From Caryophanales bacterium (GTDB lineage Bacteria > Bacillota_I > Bacilli_A > RFN20 > CAG-826), in assembly GCA_016280685.1 (NCBI GenBank), contig JAEEHE010000017.1:1-5662 (forward strand): a DNA stretch of 5,662 nucleotides, read 5' to 3'. Position numbers and translations under genes: made by a program. Each line of letters opens with the position of its first letter. Positions within the stretch are counted from its first letter, which is position 1. Below the pieces are notes generated by a model. It made no database searches. It was not told where the DNA came from and was given only the letters and a program-made list of their open reading frames with translations. Positions 1 through 5,662 of this stretch are shown piece by piece.

Positions 1-81
1 ATAAGTTTTCGGTGCGTCTCCCCCAACATTCTCTGCTGGTTGATTTTCTACAACTGAACCCTTATTAAGTTCTTCTGCCAT
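1..81 (-). CDS. N-terminus of probable capsid scaffold protein (cut by window edge)
   Basis: ATG at 79-81 has GGAGG 10 bases upstream. The 27 visible residues begin MAELNKG-like as MAEELNKGSVVENQPAENVG and run on as GDAPKTY to the window edge. This polar, acidic, disordered start is typical of DUF4355-type phage scaffold proteins, which often follow the minor head gene in SPP1-like head modules. The call rests on position and N-terminal style only. No TAG is present in the visible part. Confidence 0.55.
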   Translation of the reverse strand, partial: MAEELNKGSVVENQPAENVGGDAPKTY

Positions 82-228
82 AATACAAAAACCTCCAAAC
101 AAAGCATCCCTCTATGAGTTATGCCTTCTATATTTATTTTAAAATTTTAATAGTTGGACTGATTTCTTCCGTCCAATAGTAAATAAGAATTAGAATAAGC
201 CGTTGAAACAAAATTGTCCTAAAAAATC
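82..228. other. intergenic gap before the scaffold gene
   Basis: This is the longest non-coding stretch in the window. I find no credible small gene on either strand, even with TAG as sense. It is AT-rich and holds the inverted repeat at 154-176, the AT palindrome TTAAAATTTTAA at 139-150, and the scaffold ribosome binding site GGAGG (minus strand, 92-96). The gap interrupts an otherwise tightly packed gene set, so a promoter or RNA processing site for the highly expressed scaffold and capsid genes is plausible but unproven. Confidence 0.5.
154..176. repeat. 6-bp inverted repeat TTGGAC/GTCCAA with 11-base loop
   Basis: Perfect arms lie at 154-159 and 171-176. On the minus strand it is followed by mixed A and T rather than a T-run, so termination is doubtful. 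It overlaps a weak promoter-like pair: TTGGAC (minus strand, 171-176) and TATTAA (147-152), 18 bases apart. It could be an operator, an RNA hairpin or chance. Confidence 0.3.
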
Positions 229-1116
229 TTATTCCTCTTCATACTCTTCTTGGTATGCCTGATACTCATCAGCGCTTACTTCTTCTCTCCACGCGTGAAA
301 ATCACACACGCAATTAGGATGATAGGGCGGTAATTCATCCCCTAATTCTGCTTCTGCTAATGGGATAATTTCACCCACATAATCACTACATACTTCATCA
401 CAAGGCTCTGGGTTAATGATTTCTACATACTCAATACCCATATCTAAATAGGCTTCTTTTGTTGCCTCCGCCCACATAGCCATTGTTTCTGTCTTTAATA
501 ATCGTGCGACTTCATAGCCTGCGGTTTTGGTAAGTTTATACCATTCGTCCATCATCCAATCTATCCCTTTACCGCGGGCAATACCTTGCTCTAACACATA
601 TGATAATTTATTTTGAAAATTCGCTATATTGCCCCATAACCGGTCGCTATATATTTTCCCATCCTAACACCAAGGGATTTTAAGATAATGGCTATCAATG
701 TAGTTATCACTTAACTTTATCTACACATCTAATGACTACGCAGTAGGTGCGGATGGTATTTTAGGTCTAAATGTATCATAAGTCCAAGTTAATGTCTCAC
801 GATAAGTCCGCATTAAACTTTCAGTTATAACCTAACAGCCAATCCAGCACCATTCCGTAAAATCACGCCACTCTTTATACTCAATATCTTTTAGTGCTTT
901 GTATATCGCAGGATGGTCGCCCAATCGTATCTTTTTTTCTAAATCAATTTTACCAGATTTCTACAAATCTGTCAAGATTTTTATAACCTCTTTAAATACA
1001 TCCTCGGCGATTTCAGCCAACAGTTTATCTAATTTATCTTCATCTTCATAAGCATCTTCCAATAGTTCCCAGATGAAGTCAATAGTTGGTTGCGAATACT
1101 CACTAAATATATTCAT
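229..1116 (-). CDS. minor head protein (SPP1 gp7 / Mu gpF type), five recoded TAGs
   Basis: Proteins of this family join the procapsid with the portal and are needed early in head assembly. The 295-residue frame starts at ATG 1114-1116, overlapping the holin stop as ATGA. An AGGTGA-type site lies about 11 bases upstream. It ends at TAA 229-231. The N-terminal half is helical and acidic. Family-like landmarks are DGKIYSDRLWGN (152-163), ARLLKTETMAMWAEATKEAY and MGIEYVEII, then CDEVC (239-243) and LPPYHPNCVCDF. Cys239, Cys243, His266, Cys269 and Cys271 could form a metal site. The tail is Glu-rich. TAG codons are residues 52, 95, 127, 132 and 151 (at 961, 832, 736, 721 and 664); the last 144 codons have none. 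Under the standard code only a fragment of the C-terminal domain would be found. Confidence 0.93.
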
Positions 1117-1502
1117 TTATTAATATTCACCTGTGCCTCAATTTGTGCGGTGATGTATGCTTGAAGGTCGCCAACGGCTTCTGCTAAATACAGTTTTGCT
1201 TCTTCGGTTAGAATAGTCATTACTGCCACATAAGTTTTTTCAAATGCGATTTTCTGCTCTACTGAACCGAACGCACCTTGTGCCTTTAATGCTTCTACAT
1301 AGGTTTGGTTAGTAGCGATGACACAATTTGAAATTGTGGCTTCAAGCATAGCGATATACTTCTGCTCTAACTCGTTATCTGTTTGTTCCTAAATATGTTT
1401 GCTTTGGGCTTTAATCCACTAAACTAAATAAGTAGTTAAAATCCCAAGGAGAGGTATAATACATACCTCAAAAATTTTACTTAACATTTCCATCCAATTC
1501 AT
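1113..1502 (-). CDS. phage holin, LL-H family-like, two recoded TAGs
   Basis: Holins make membrane lesions that release or activate the endolysin. The 129-residue frame starts at ATG 1500-1502, with GAGG 7 bases upstream, and ends at TGA 1113-1115. One hydrophobic segment, IFEVCIIPLLGILTTYLV (10-27), is followed by a charged helix, then MLEATISNCVIATNQTYVEA and a long amphipathic helix ending IEAQVNINK. One N-terminal membrane segment plus this ATNQTYV region fits the LL-H-type holins as I recall them. TAG codons are residue 28 (1419-1421), just after the membrane segment, and residue 38 (1389-1391). An in-frame ATG at 1515-1517 is possible but lacks a good ribosome binding site. The gene sits between portal and minor head genes, an odd place for lysis. 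A structural role for this protein is the alternative. Confidence 0.75.
1323..1337. repeat. further copy of the 15-bp palindrome, inside the holin gene
   Basis: ACAATTTGAAATTGT is a perfect dyad around a central G and matches the palindromes in the initiator-like gene. The match extends outward: 1319-1341 and 5139-5161 agree at 22 of 23 positions, and both are read in the same codon phase (Ala-Thr-Ile-Ser-x-Cys-Val). Confidence 0.6.
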
Positions 1503-1520
1503 TACGCTACCTCGCATTCC

Positions 1521-1539
1521 ATAATTTTCTAAAAATTAT
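1521..1539. repeat. AT-only inverted repeat between portal and holin genes
   Basis: The plus strand has ATAATTTT, CTA, AAAATTAT: perfect 8-bp arms around a 3-base loop. It lies in the 59-base gap between the portal stop and the holin start. No T-run follows, so it is not a convincing terminator. It could be an RNA processing site or chance in AT-rich DNA. Confidence 0.35.
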
Positions 1540-1561
1540 ATCAGTGATACCAAATGGTGGC

Positions 1562-2941
1562 TCACTCATCTTCGCTTTCTTCTGGTTGTTTTTGTTTGTC
1601 TCTTGCTTGGGCTGTGGTTTCATAATTCACACCAGGAGTAGCAAAGAATGGATTGTTAGCCTTATCCTCTTCCTTCTGCTACTTAATACGCTCCAATTCG
1701 GCTTCAACATCTTCTACAAATGGGATTTGCGCGAGCAATGTTTCATCGCTTACAATACCGGATAATGTATTAACCATATTAGCGATATCAGTATCATTAC
1801 TTGGTATATTACGAGTAAAGATAATCTCAATAGCACGCCAATCAAAACCAGTTCTTACGAGCCCATTAATCATACTAATGAGTTCTAAACGCTACTGTAA
1901 TCCTTTCTTGAATTTGCGCTCCTTAATTGAGGTGAGGTTTTCAGTGCCTAATAATTTAAACTTAATTGCTACACCGGACGCATTGCTTGCGAAATCTTCA
2001 TCAGAGAGGTTAGGACATTTAGCAAACTTATGAATATCGTTGTCTAAACGGTTCTTCATATTTTCGGTGGTCGCATCGTTTTCACTCTTGATAAGCCATT
2101 CCGCACTCGTGCCTTCATCCATTAATAAGACACGGTTTTCTTTCATCTATTGGATATCTTCTGGCTCTGCTGTGAAACCGTAAAGAGCCAGATAGGCATC
2201 TACGAAGTATTCAAAATCATTTAGGCTATCGCTCTCCATCTTGTCATACGCATCAATTAAGTCAATAACCTTCTCAAAGTCGCCCATCTAATCTTCATTA
2301 TTCTCATAGATAGCGACAGGCACCATACCAAAATAATGGGGATAATTTTCCAGTAGAGTAAATGAACTAAATGTATCGGTTGTGCGGTATCTGGTAATCT
2401 CAACATCATCAATAATCTCAATAATATAACTCTTCTTATCTTCAACGAAGTCATAATCCTCATAATACCTAATCACCGCGACCAGATTTTCCTCAATGGT
2501 CTTATCATAAATAGGGATAATCTCCTTGGGGTCTAATCGCTTAAACCTAATCATCTTATCATCTTCACCGAAATACAACTCTTCAAATGCTACACCAAAA
2601 ATGCTGGCGTCCTTTGCCAGTTCAGCATTTTCATCGGCTTCATCATTATACTCAAAAATCATATTGATTTCTTGTAGTAAGTTCTTGTCTTCCGCATTAT
2701 AACTAACTGGTTCGCCCATAAAATAACCAACCAATGTGTCAGTAATATAACTGGCATACGGGTTGGCAGTTTTGTTATTTGGCTTTGTAATGTCGCTCAT
2801 TATGCGACGGTGGATATCATTATCATTCTTATAGTATCGTTCTAACTTTTGAAATCGTGGCAATTCCTTACCAAAGTGATTTTCTACAATGCGTTTAATT
2901 ACATCAGTAGTTAATTCCTCTTTACTATTTAGTGTAATCAA
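1562..2941 (-). CDS. portal protein (SPP1 gp6 type), four recoded TAGs
   Basis: The portal forms the dodecameric ring at one head vertex through which DNA is packaged. The frame starts with TTG at 2939-2941 (MITLNSKEELTTDVIKRIVE) and ends at TGA 1562-1564, giving 459 residues, normal for the SPP1 gp6 family. Conserved-looking parts are YYKNDNDIHRR (37-47), KPNNKTANPYASYITDTLVG with YFMGEPVSY, a central region with YYEDYDF, NNED at 214-217, then GDFEKVIDLIDAYDKMESD and NDFEYFVDAYLALYG. A later helical region, LISMINGLVRTGFDW, leads to a Gln/Glu-rich tail. TAG codons are residues 218, 265, 350 and 421 (at 2288, 2147, 1892 and 1679). The family block NNED...GDFEKV spans the first TAG without any shift, which is direct evidence of readthrough. 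The gene follows terL by 14 bases. Confidence 0.95.
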
Positions 2942-2950
2942 TGATATAGA

Positions 2951-2957
2951 CCTCCTT
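2951..2957 (-). promoter_or_regulatory. ribosome binding site supporting a TTG start for the portal gene
   Basis: The minus strand reads AAGGAGG here, overlapping the last bases of the terL stop codon. It lies 9 bases before the TTG at 2939-2941. No ATG lies in the right frame nearby, so this site decides the TTG start. Confidence 0.7.
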
Positions 2958-4197
2958 AAAACAGTAAATCTTTTTTCATCGTAGCCAATGGAACACGCAC
3001 ATCAACACACTACATACTATACCGCAAAGCATCCAAGCAATGGTTGAAACTATCTATTGGCTCATTTATGTATTCATTCGTGTTTTTATCTTTCTTCCAC
3101 GAATAATTACTTAACTCTTCAATTGTCTCTTTACAAGACGGGGCTACAACTAACTCAAACTATTGAATTTTTTGAATGCCCTATAAAATACTTCCCTTAC
3201 CTTTCGCACACGGTTTAATGCGTAGCACACCAGCCCTCTTAATTTCATCAATGCTTTTTTGTTCGGCACTATCAGCGCAAATCGTGCTTTTAGCAAAACC
3301 CATTTCTTTAATGGCGTCCGCTATCTAATCATTAAGATACCCAGTGCCACCCCACTCCTTAAACACATATATGCGTCCTTCTTCTTCACATAATATTGAA
3401 GCGATGAAGCGTGTGGGGTCATTGGTATATCCAAAATCCAATCCGCACAATAGCGGTCCCTTTATCTTCTATGGGTCAAAATCCATTACCTACCAATTGT
3501 TATATACTAACTTATCTAAACTGCCGAATTCACCAAGAGCATAGATTTTGTAATAAACTTCGTTAGTCTTTTTCATCTATAACAATGTCTCTACATATTC
3601 TTTTGGTAGATGCGGGTTATCCAAATAATTAGTATGAACGATTACAACATTTTTCCTAAATTCTTCCAATTCTGGATTGTCAGCGAAAAATTGTAGATAG
3701 CACCAGTTGGCTTTTGAGACTGGGTTGAACGACAAAATCACCTGCTAATCTTTCGCTTTGGGGTCGCGGATACGCAAATTTACCTGACTAAAATCATCCA
3801 TAGTAAATTCAGTGGCTTCCTCCAACCAGGCGTCAGTTAAGCCGGTGATTGATTTTATCTTTTCTGGGTCATCAAGACCCATACATAAAAATTGTGTGCC
3901 ATTAGGTAAGGTTATCGTAAAATCTGTGCGATTAATACTACACATATTATAAACGCCAAATTGGCTAATCGTATCCAATAGCAACTAAAAAGTGGATGCT
4001 TTGGTCGTGCGATTTACTTTGCGTAATACTAATACTTTTCTCACAGACTTTAACCCTTTATAAACTAATCGTTGCGCTATGAAGTGCGACTTACCAGAGC
4101 CAGCCCCTCCATAAAATACAATAAAACGGGTGCTAAAATCTTCTAAATAAGGTAGATAAACTGAATTAAATATATTCTTATGAACCTAAATTTTCAT
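2956..4197 (-). CDS. terL: terminase large subunit (PBSX type), ten recoded TAGs
   Basis: This is the ATP-driven DNA packaging motor and headful nuclease, docking on the portal. The 413-residue frame runs from ATG 4195-4197 to TAA 2956-2958. Visible motifs are Walker A GGAGSGKS (30-37), Walker B DAWLEEATE (121-129), coupling motif SFNPV (156-160), the nuclease start CGLDFGYTNDPT with Asp254, a second acidic site CADSAEQKS with Asp309, and the C-terminal NHCLDALRY with Asp389. Length and motif spacing fit the PBSX/Terminase_3 family. TAG codons are residues 4, 71, 151, 207, 236, 243, 291, 339, 346 and 396 (at 4186, 3985, 3745, 3577, 3490, 3469, 3325, 3181, 3160 and 3010, leftmost base). No clear ribosome binding site precedes the start, which overlaps the upstream stop as ATGA, so translation is probably coupled. 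Upstream in frame there is no ATG before a TGA at 4258-4260. Confidence 0.95.
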
Positions 4198-4433
4198 AAG
4201 AACAGCACATTTCCGTGCTATACCAGAAGAGAGCGCAGAATATACTGGGTGCGAGTATCAATATCTCTTCCCAAACTCATACACATCTACATTTCGTCAG
4301 CGTTTTTTCTATCACATTCATCTAATGAAATACTGCGAAAATCACCAAGCGCTTTTAATAGAGCATTACACGCTTCGGCACAAGGTTTCCACTTCTCTTC
4401 AATTTCTGTCTTTTTTGCTTCAATATCAATCAT
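4194..4433 (-). CDS. 79-residue unknown protein between terS and terL, two recoded TAGs
   Basis: ATG at 4431-4433 has GGAGG 6 bases upstream, a strong site that overlaps the end of terS. The frame runs to TGA at 4194-4196, which overlaps the terL start as ATGA. TAG codons at 4287-4289 and 4218-4220 are residues 49 and 72. The protein begins MIDIEAKKTEIEEKWKPCAE, looks helical, and has four cysteines at 18, 22, 40 and 51. I do not recognise it. It lacks ATPase or nuclease motifs, and the next frame is a complete TerL, so it is not a detached terminase domain. Its place suggests a packaging accessory role, and its translation may be coupled to terL, but both points are inference. Confidence 0.7.
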
Positions 4434-4434
4434 A

Positions 4435-4803
4435 TTAATCCTCCATAAGTTGGACCTCAATAATATCTTTATTTTCGGTCTTTTGTGTTTGTAATGATAA
4501 GTTTTTGCTTAATAATTCTAATGCTTTTAATTTAGCATTTAATGTTTTGTCATCCGCCTGTGCGAATGCGATTTCTGCGATTTCCTACATCACTCGTATC
4601 GCGTCTATATTTAAACTATCATAAATTTCATTTCTGCGTTTTTCTATATATTCCGCGATTTCGGGTTTCTTTAATAAGGTATAAGGATAGGAAGGTTTAT
4701 TTTTTTGCCCGCCTCCAAATGCTGTATTATATGCGTCTAACGCATTAAACCCATTAGCAAGGTAGGTTTCCGCAAATAGTTTTTGTTTAGCGGTAAGTGC
4801 CAT
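4435..4803 (-). CDS. terS: terminase small subunit, one recoded TAG
   Basis: The 122-residue frame starts at ATG 4801-4803, with AGGAGG 8 bases upstream, and ends at TAA 4435-4437. The TAG at 4585-4587 is residue 73. The N-terminus MALTAKQKLFAETYLANGFN, followed by ALDAYNTAFG and PEIAEYIEKRRNEI, is the typical helix-turn-helix DNA-binding start of Terminase_2-type small subunits: a "T.kQ..F...Yl" helix, then "A...A", then "p.v..yi". Read as a stop, the TAG would leave 72 residues; read through, it gives a helical, Lys/Gln-rich tail of about 50 residues and the usual length of this family. The product forms a ring that recognises the packaging site and loads TerL. The gene follows the initiator-like gene by 21 bases, and its stop overlaps the spacer of the next ribosome binding site. 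Confidence 0.88.
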
Positions 4804-4824
4804 ATTAACTACCTCCTATCGGTT

Positions 4825-5535
4825 TTAATCTTTCACGCTAAAATACTTTCCAGAAGTAGTAAGAAGTAAATTGGGCGTAATCCACTCGGGCTCAATAATA
4901 AGGTCCGCTTGGGCTCTACTAATTTCTCCTTCTATCTTCAAACTATCACTCGGTTTAGGACTTTCAGCCCCGACAGGGGATGAAATGCCTAAACTATTAT
5001 TATTTATATTATTATTATTTATTCTTATTTTATTATCCACAATTTCATATTGTGCCTTTGGGACAATTTCAAATTGTTCCTATTTTACAATATCATATTG
5101 TGCCTTCGGTTCTATATTGAACTGCTTTTTGATGTCATTGACACATTTTGAAATTGTGGCTATTTTTATGGCTTTGCGCTCTTCTTCGGTTGCTCCTTCT
5201 GGGTAATGGAACCCATAACGGATAATTGTTGGTAAAACATATAACTTCCCATCTTCAACATAGACCCAACCACGCTCTACTAACGCTTTGCGCGCCGTGC
5301 TATATGTTTGCTGGACCATACCGGTGCGGTCGCATATCCATTTTTCGCTCACACCGAATGAGCCATCACCTAATGTGCCTAACAGCACAGTCATTAATTT
5401 AATTTGATTACCACATTTACCGTCTAACTGTTGGAATATACAATCCATTAGTTCTTGTGGTAAGTTGTAATAGTTTTTACTATTAAAACTTGATTTATTA
5501 TGATATAACTTTGGCGCTTGTTTGTAATTTGGCAT
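4825..5535 (-). CDS. winged-helix replication-initiator-like protein, one recoded TAG
   Basis: This 236-residue protein is open from ATG at 5533-5535 to TAA at 4825-4827 if the TAG at 5080-5082 (residue 152) is sense. GGAG lies 8 bases before the start. Residues 25-105 look like a winged helix-turn-helix: a helical stretch from LPQELMDCIFQQ, a recognition-helix region around SEKWICDRTG and TYSTARKALVERGWV (63-91), then a beta wing YVEDGKLYVL. This resembles phage replisome-organiser or initiator proteins; the family call is from fold pattern only, and a transcription regulator is possible. Residues 139-170 form four degenerate 8-residue repeats (FNIEPKAQ, YDIVKQEQ, FEIVPKAQ, YEIVDNKI), with the TAG in the second. 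An Asn-rich linker follows (about 174-183), then a C-terminal segment ending TTSGKYFSVKD. The DNA under the repeats and linker may act as an origin. The gene sits directly upstream of terS. Confidence 0.75.
4991..5036. other. AT-rich tract beside the iteron-like array (possible unwinding element)
   Basis: These 46 bases are almost entirely A and T, with ATT/TTA-like triplet repetition, and they abut the palindrome array that begins at 5039. In the protein they encode the Asn/Ile-rich linker. The arrangement of iterated dyads followed by an easily melted tract within an initiator gene resembles the lambda origin inside gene O. The sequence composition is seen directly; the origin role is inference. 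A simple low-complexity linker is the alternative. Confidence 0.4.
5039..5157. repeat. iteron-like array of 15-bp palindromes inside the initiator-like gene
   Basis: On the plus strand, three 24-bp direct repeats run head to tail at 5039-5062, 5063-5086 and 5087-5110. Repeats 1 and 3 match at 21 of 24 positions and repeats 1 and 2 at 18 of 24. Each opens with a 15-bp dyad: ACAATTTCATATTGT (one mismatched pair), ACAATTTCAAATTGT (perfect) and ACAATATCATATTGT (perfect). A weak fourth copy starts at 5111. Another dyad, ACATTTTGAAATTGT (one mismatched pair), lies out of phase at 5143-5157. The array is coding, so the period equals eight codons. Dyad symmetry in every unit, rather than only protein repetition, suggests a DNA-binding site. 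The role as replication iterons is inferred. Confidence 0.65.
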
Positions 5536-5553
5536 TTGGCATTCTCCTTCTAA

Positions 5554-5661
5554 TTAAGATTTTTTAGTAAGTATTTCGTCAAATGCCTAATTTAGCGCAT
5601 CTGTTTCTTCAAATATAAAAACATCTAACCACGGTTTGCGTGGGTTTGGTTCGGTCCCAAT
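5554..5661 (-). CDS. 3' end of an unidentified phage gene (cut by window edge)
   Basis: Only the last 35 residues are visible. The frame reads IGTEPNPRKPWLDVFIFEE and continues to a TAA stop at 5554-5556. It contains one in-frame TAG at 5587-5589, visible residue 25, so it shares the recoding seen in the genes downstream. The stop lies 18 bases before the next start codon, and the next gene's ribosome binding site falls in that gap, so the two are probably co-transcribed. I do not recognise the family from this fragment and assign no function. That it is coding is inferred from the open frame, its direction and spacing, and acceptable codon content. A longer contig is needed to see the rest. 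Confidence 0.6.
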
Positions 5662-5662
5662 A

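Noticed and set aside
191..234. Inverted repeat CTTATTC/GAATAAG around the minor head stop as a terminator
   Set aside because: Arms are only 7 bp with a loop of about 28 bases, AT-rich, and no T-run follows on the minus strand.
1503..1517. Holin start at ATG 1515-1517
   Set aside because: The GAGG at 1510-1513 is correctly spaced for the ATG at 1500-1502 and would lie inside the gene for the upstream start.
1544..2033. Plus-strand open frames at 1544-1765 (hydrophobic) and 1653-2033
   Set aside because: Both are shadows of the portal C-terminus. The hydrophobic look of the first comes from the antisense of a Gln/Glu/Lys-rich tail.
229..2941. Decayed prophage with amber pseudogenes in portal, holin and minor head genes
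   Set aside because: Only TAG interrupts the genes. There are no frameshifts, TAA or TGA interruptions or deletions, and family motifs stay in frame across each TAG. Random decay would give all three stops and indels.
2956..4197. TAG read as pyrrolysine
   Set aside because: Ten TAGs in one terminase and 26 overall at unrelated positions is far above the rare use of pyrrolysine, and no PYLIS-like context is evident.
4194..4433. 79-residue frame as a frameshifted N-terminus of TerL
   Set aside because: TerL has its own complete start, with the usual short lead before Walker A, and the 79-residue frame has a strong ribosome binding site and proper stop.
5039..5110. CRISPR array from three 24-bp repeats
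   Set aside because: The repeats abut with no unique spacers, number only three clear units, and are fully coding.
4180..5206. Plus-strand open frames at 4180-4494, 4542-4748 and 4871-5206
   Set aside because: They are antisense to terS, the 79-residue gene and the initiator-like gene, have no family resemblance and lack good ribosome binding sites.
1..5662. tRNA genes, including an amber suppressor tRNA
   Set aside because: I saw no cloverleaf-like segment or T-loop consensus in the few non-coding gaps. The suppressor, if phage-encoded, must lie outside this window.

Overview
This window looks like part of a tailed double-stranded DNA bacteriophage (or prophage) genome, covering its packaging and early head-assembly genes. 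All genes lie on the minus strand, so transcription runs from the right end of the window to the left. The sequence is AT-rich. Strong AGGAGG-type ribosome binding sites and the protein families (PBSX-type large terminase, SPP1 gp6-type portal, SPP1 gp7-type minor head protein, LL-H-type holin) suggest a siphovirus of a Firmicutes-like, probably gut, host. The host assignment is inference. || The main observation is that the amber codon TAG is read as an amino acid throughout. With the standard code almost every gene breaks into pieces. With TAG as sense, eight open frames appear, each of the expected size for its family where the family is known, and they contain 26 in-frame TAG codons in total. 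All eight end in TAA (5) or TGA (3) and none ends in TAG. This matches the TAG-to-glutamine recoding (translation table 15) known from some gut phages. Glutamine is the likeliest reading but cannot be proved here. || Layout in transcription order, right to left: a truncated gene of unknown function (5554-5661); a winged-helix replication-initiator-like protein (4825-5535) whose gene carries iteron-like palindromes beside an AT-rich tract; small terminase (4435-4803); a 79-residue unknown protein (4194-4433); large terminase (2956-4197); portal (1562-2941); an LL-H-type holin (1113-1502); a minor head protein (229-1116); a 130-base gap; and the start of a probable scaffold protein (1-81, cut by the window edge). 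Genes are tightly packed, with ATGA overlaps at 4194-4197 and 1113-1116. || Working together, TerS and TerL would recognise and pump phage DNA through the portal dodecamer, the minor head protein would join the portal during procapsid assembly, and the scaffold would shape the shell. A holin placed between portal and minor head protein is unusual. A possible lambda-O-style origin inside the initiator gene and an amber codon at position 4 of TerL are the other points worth following up.
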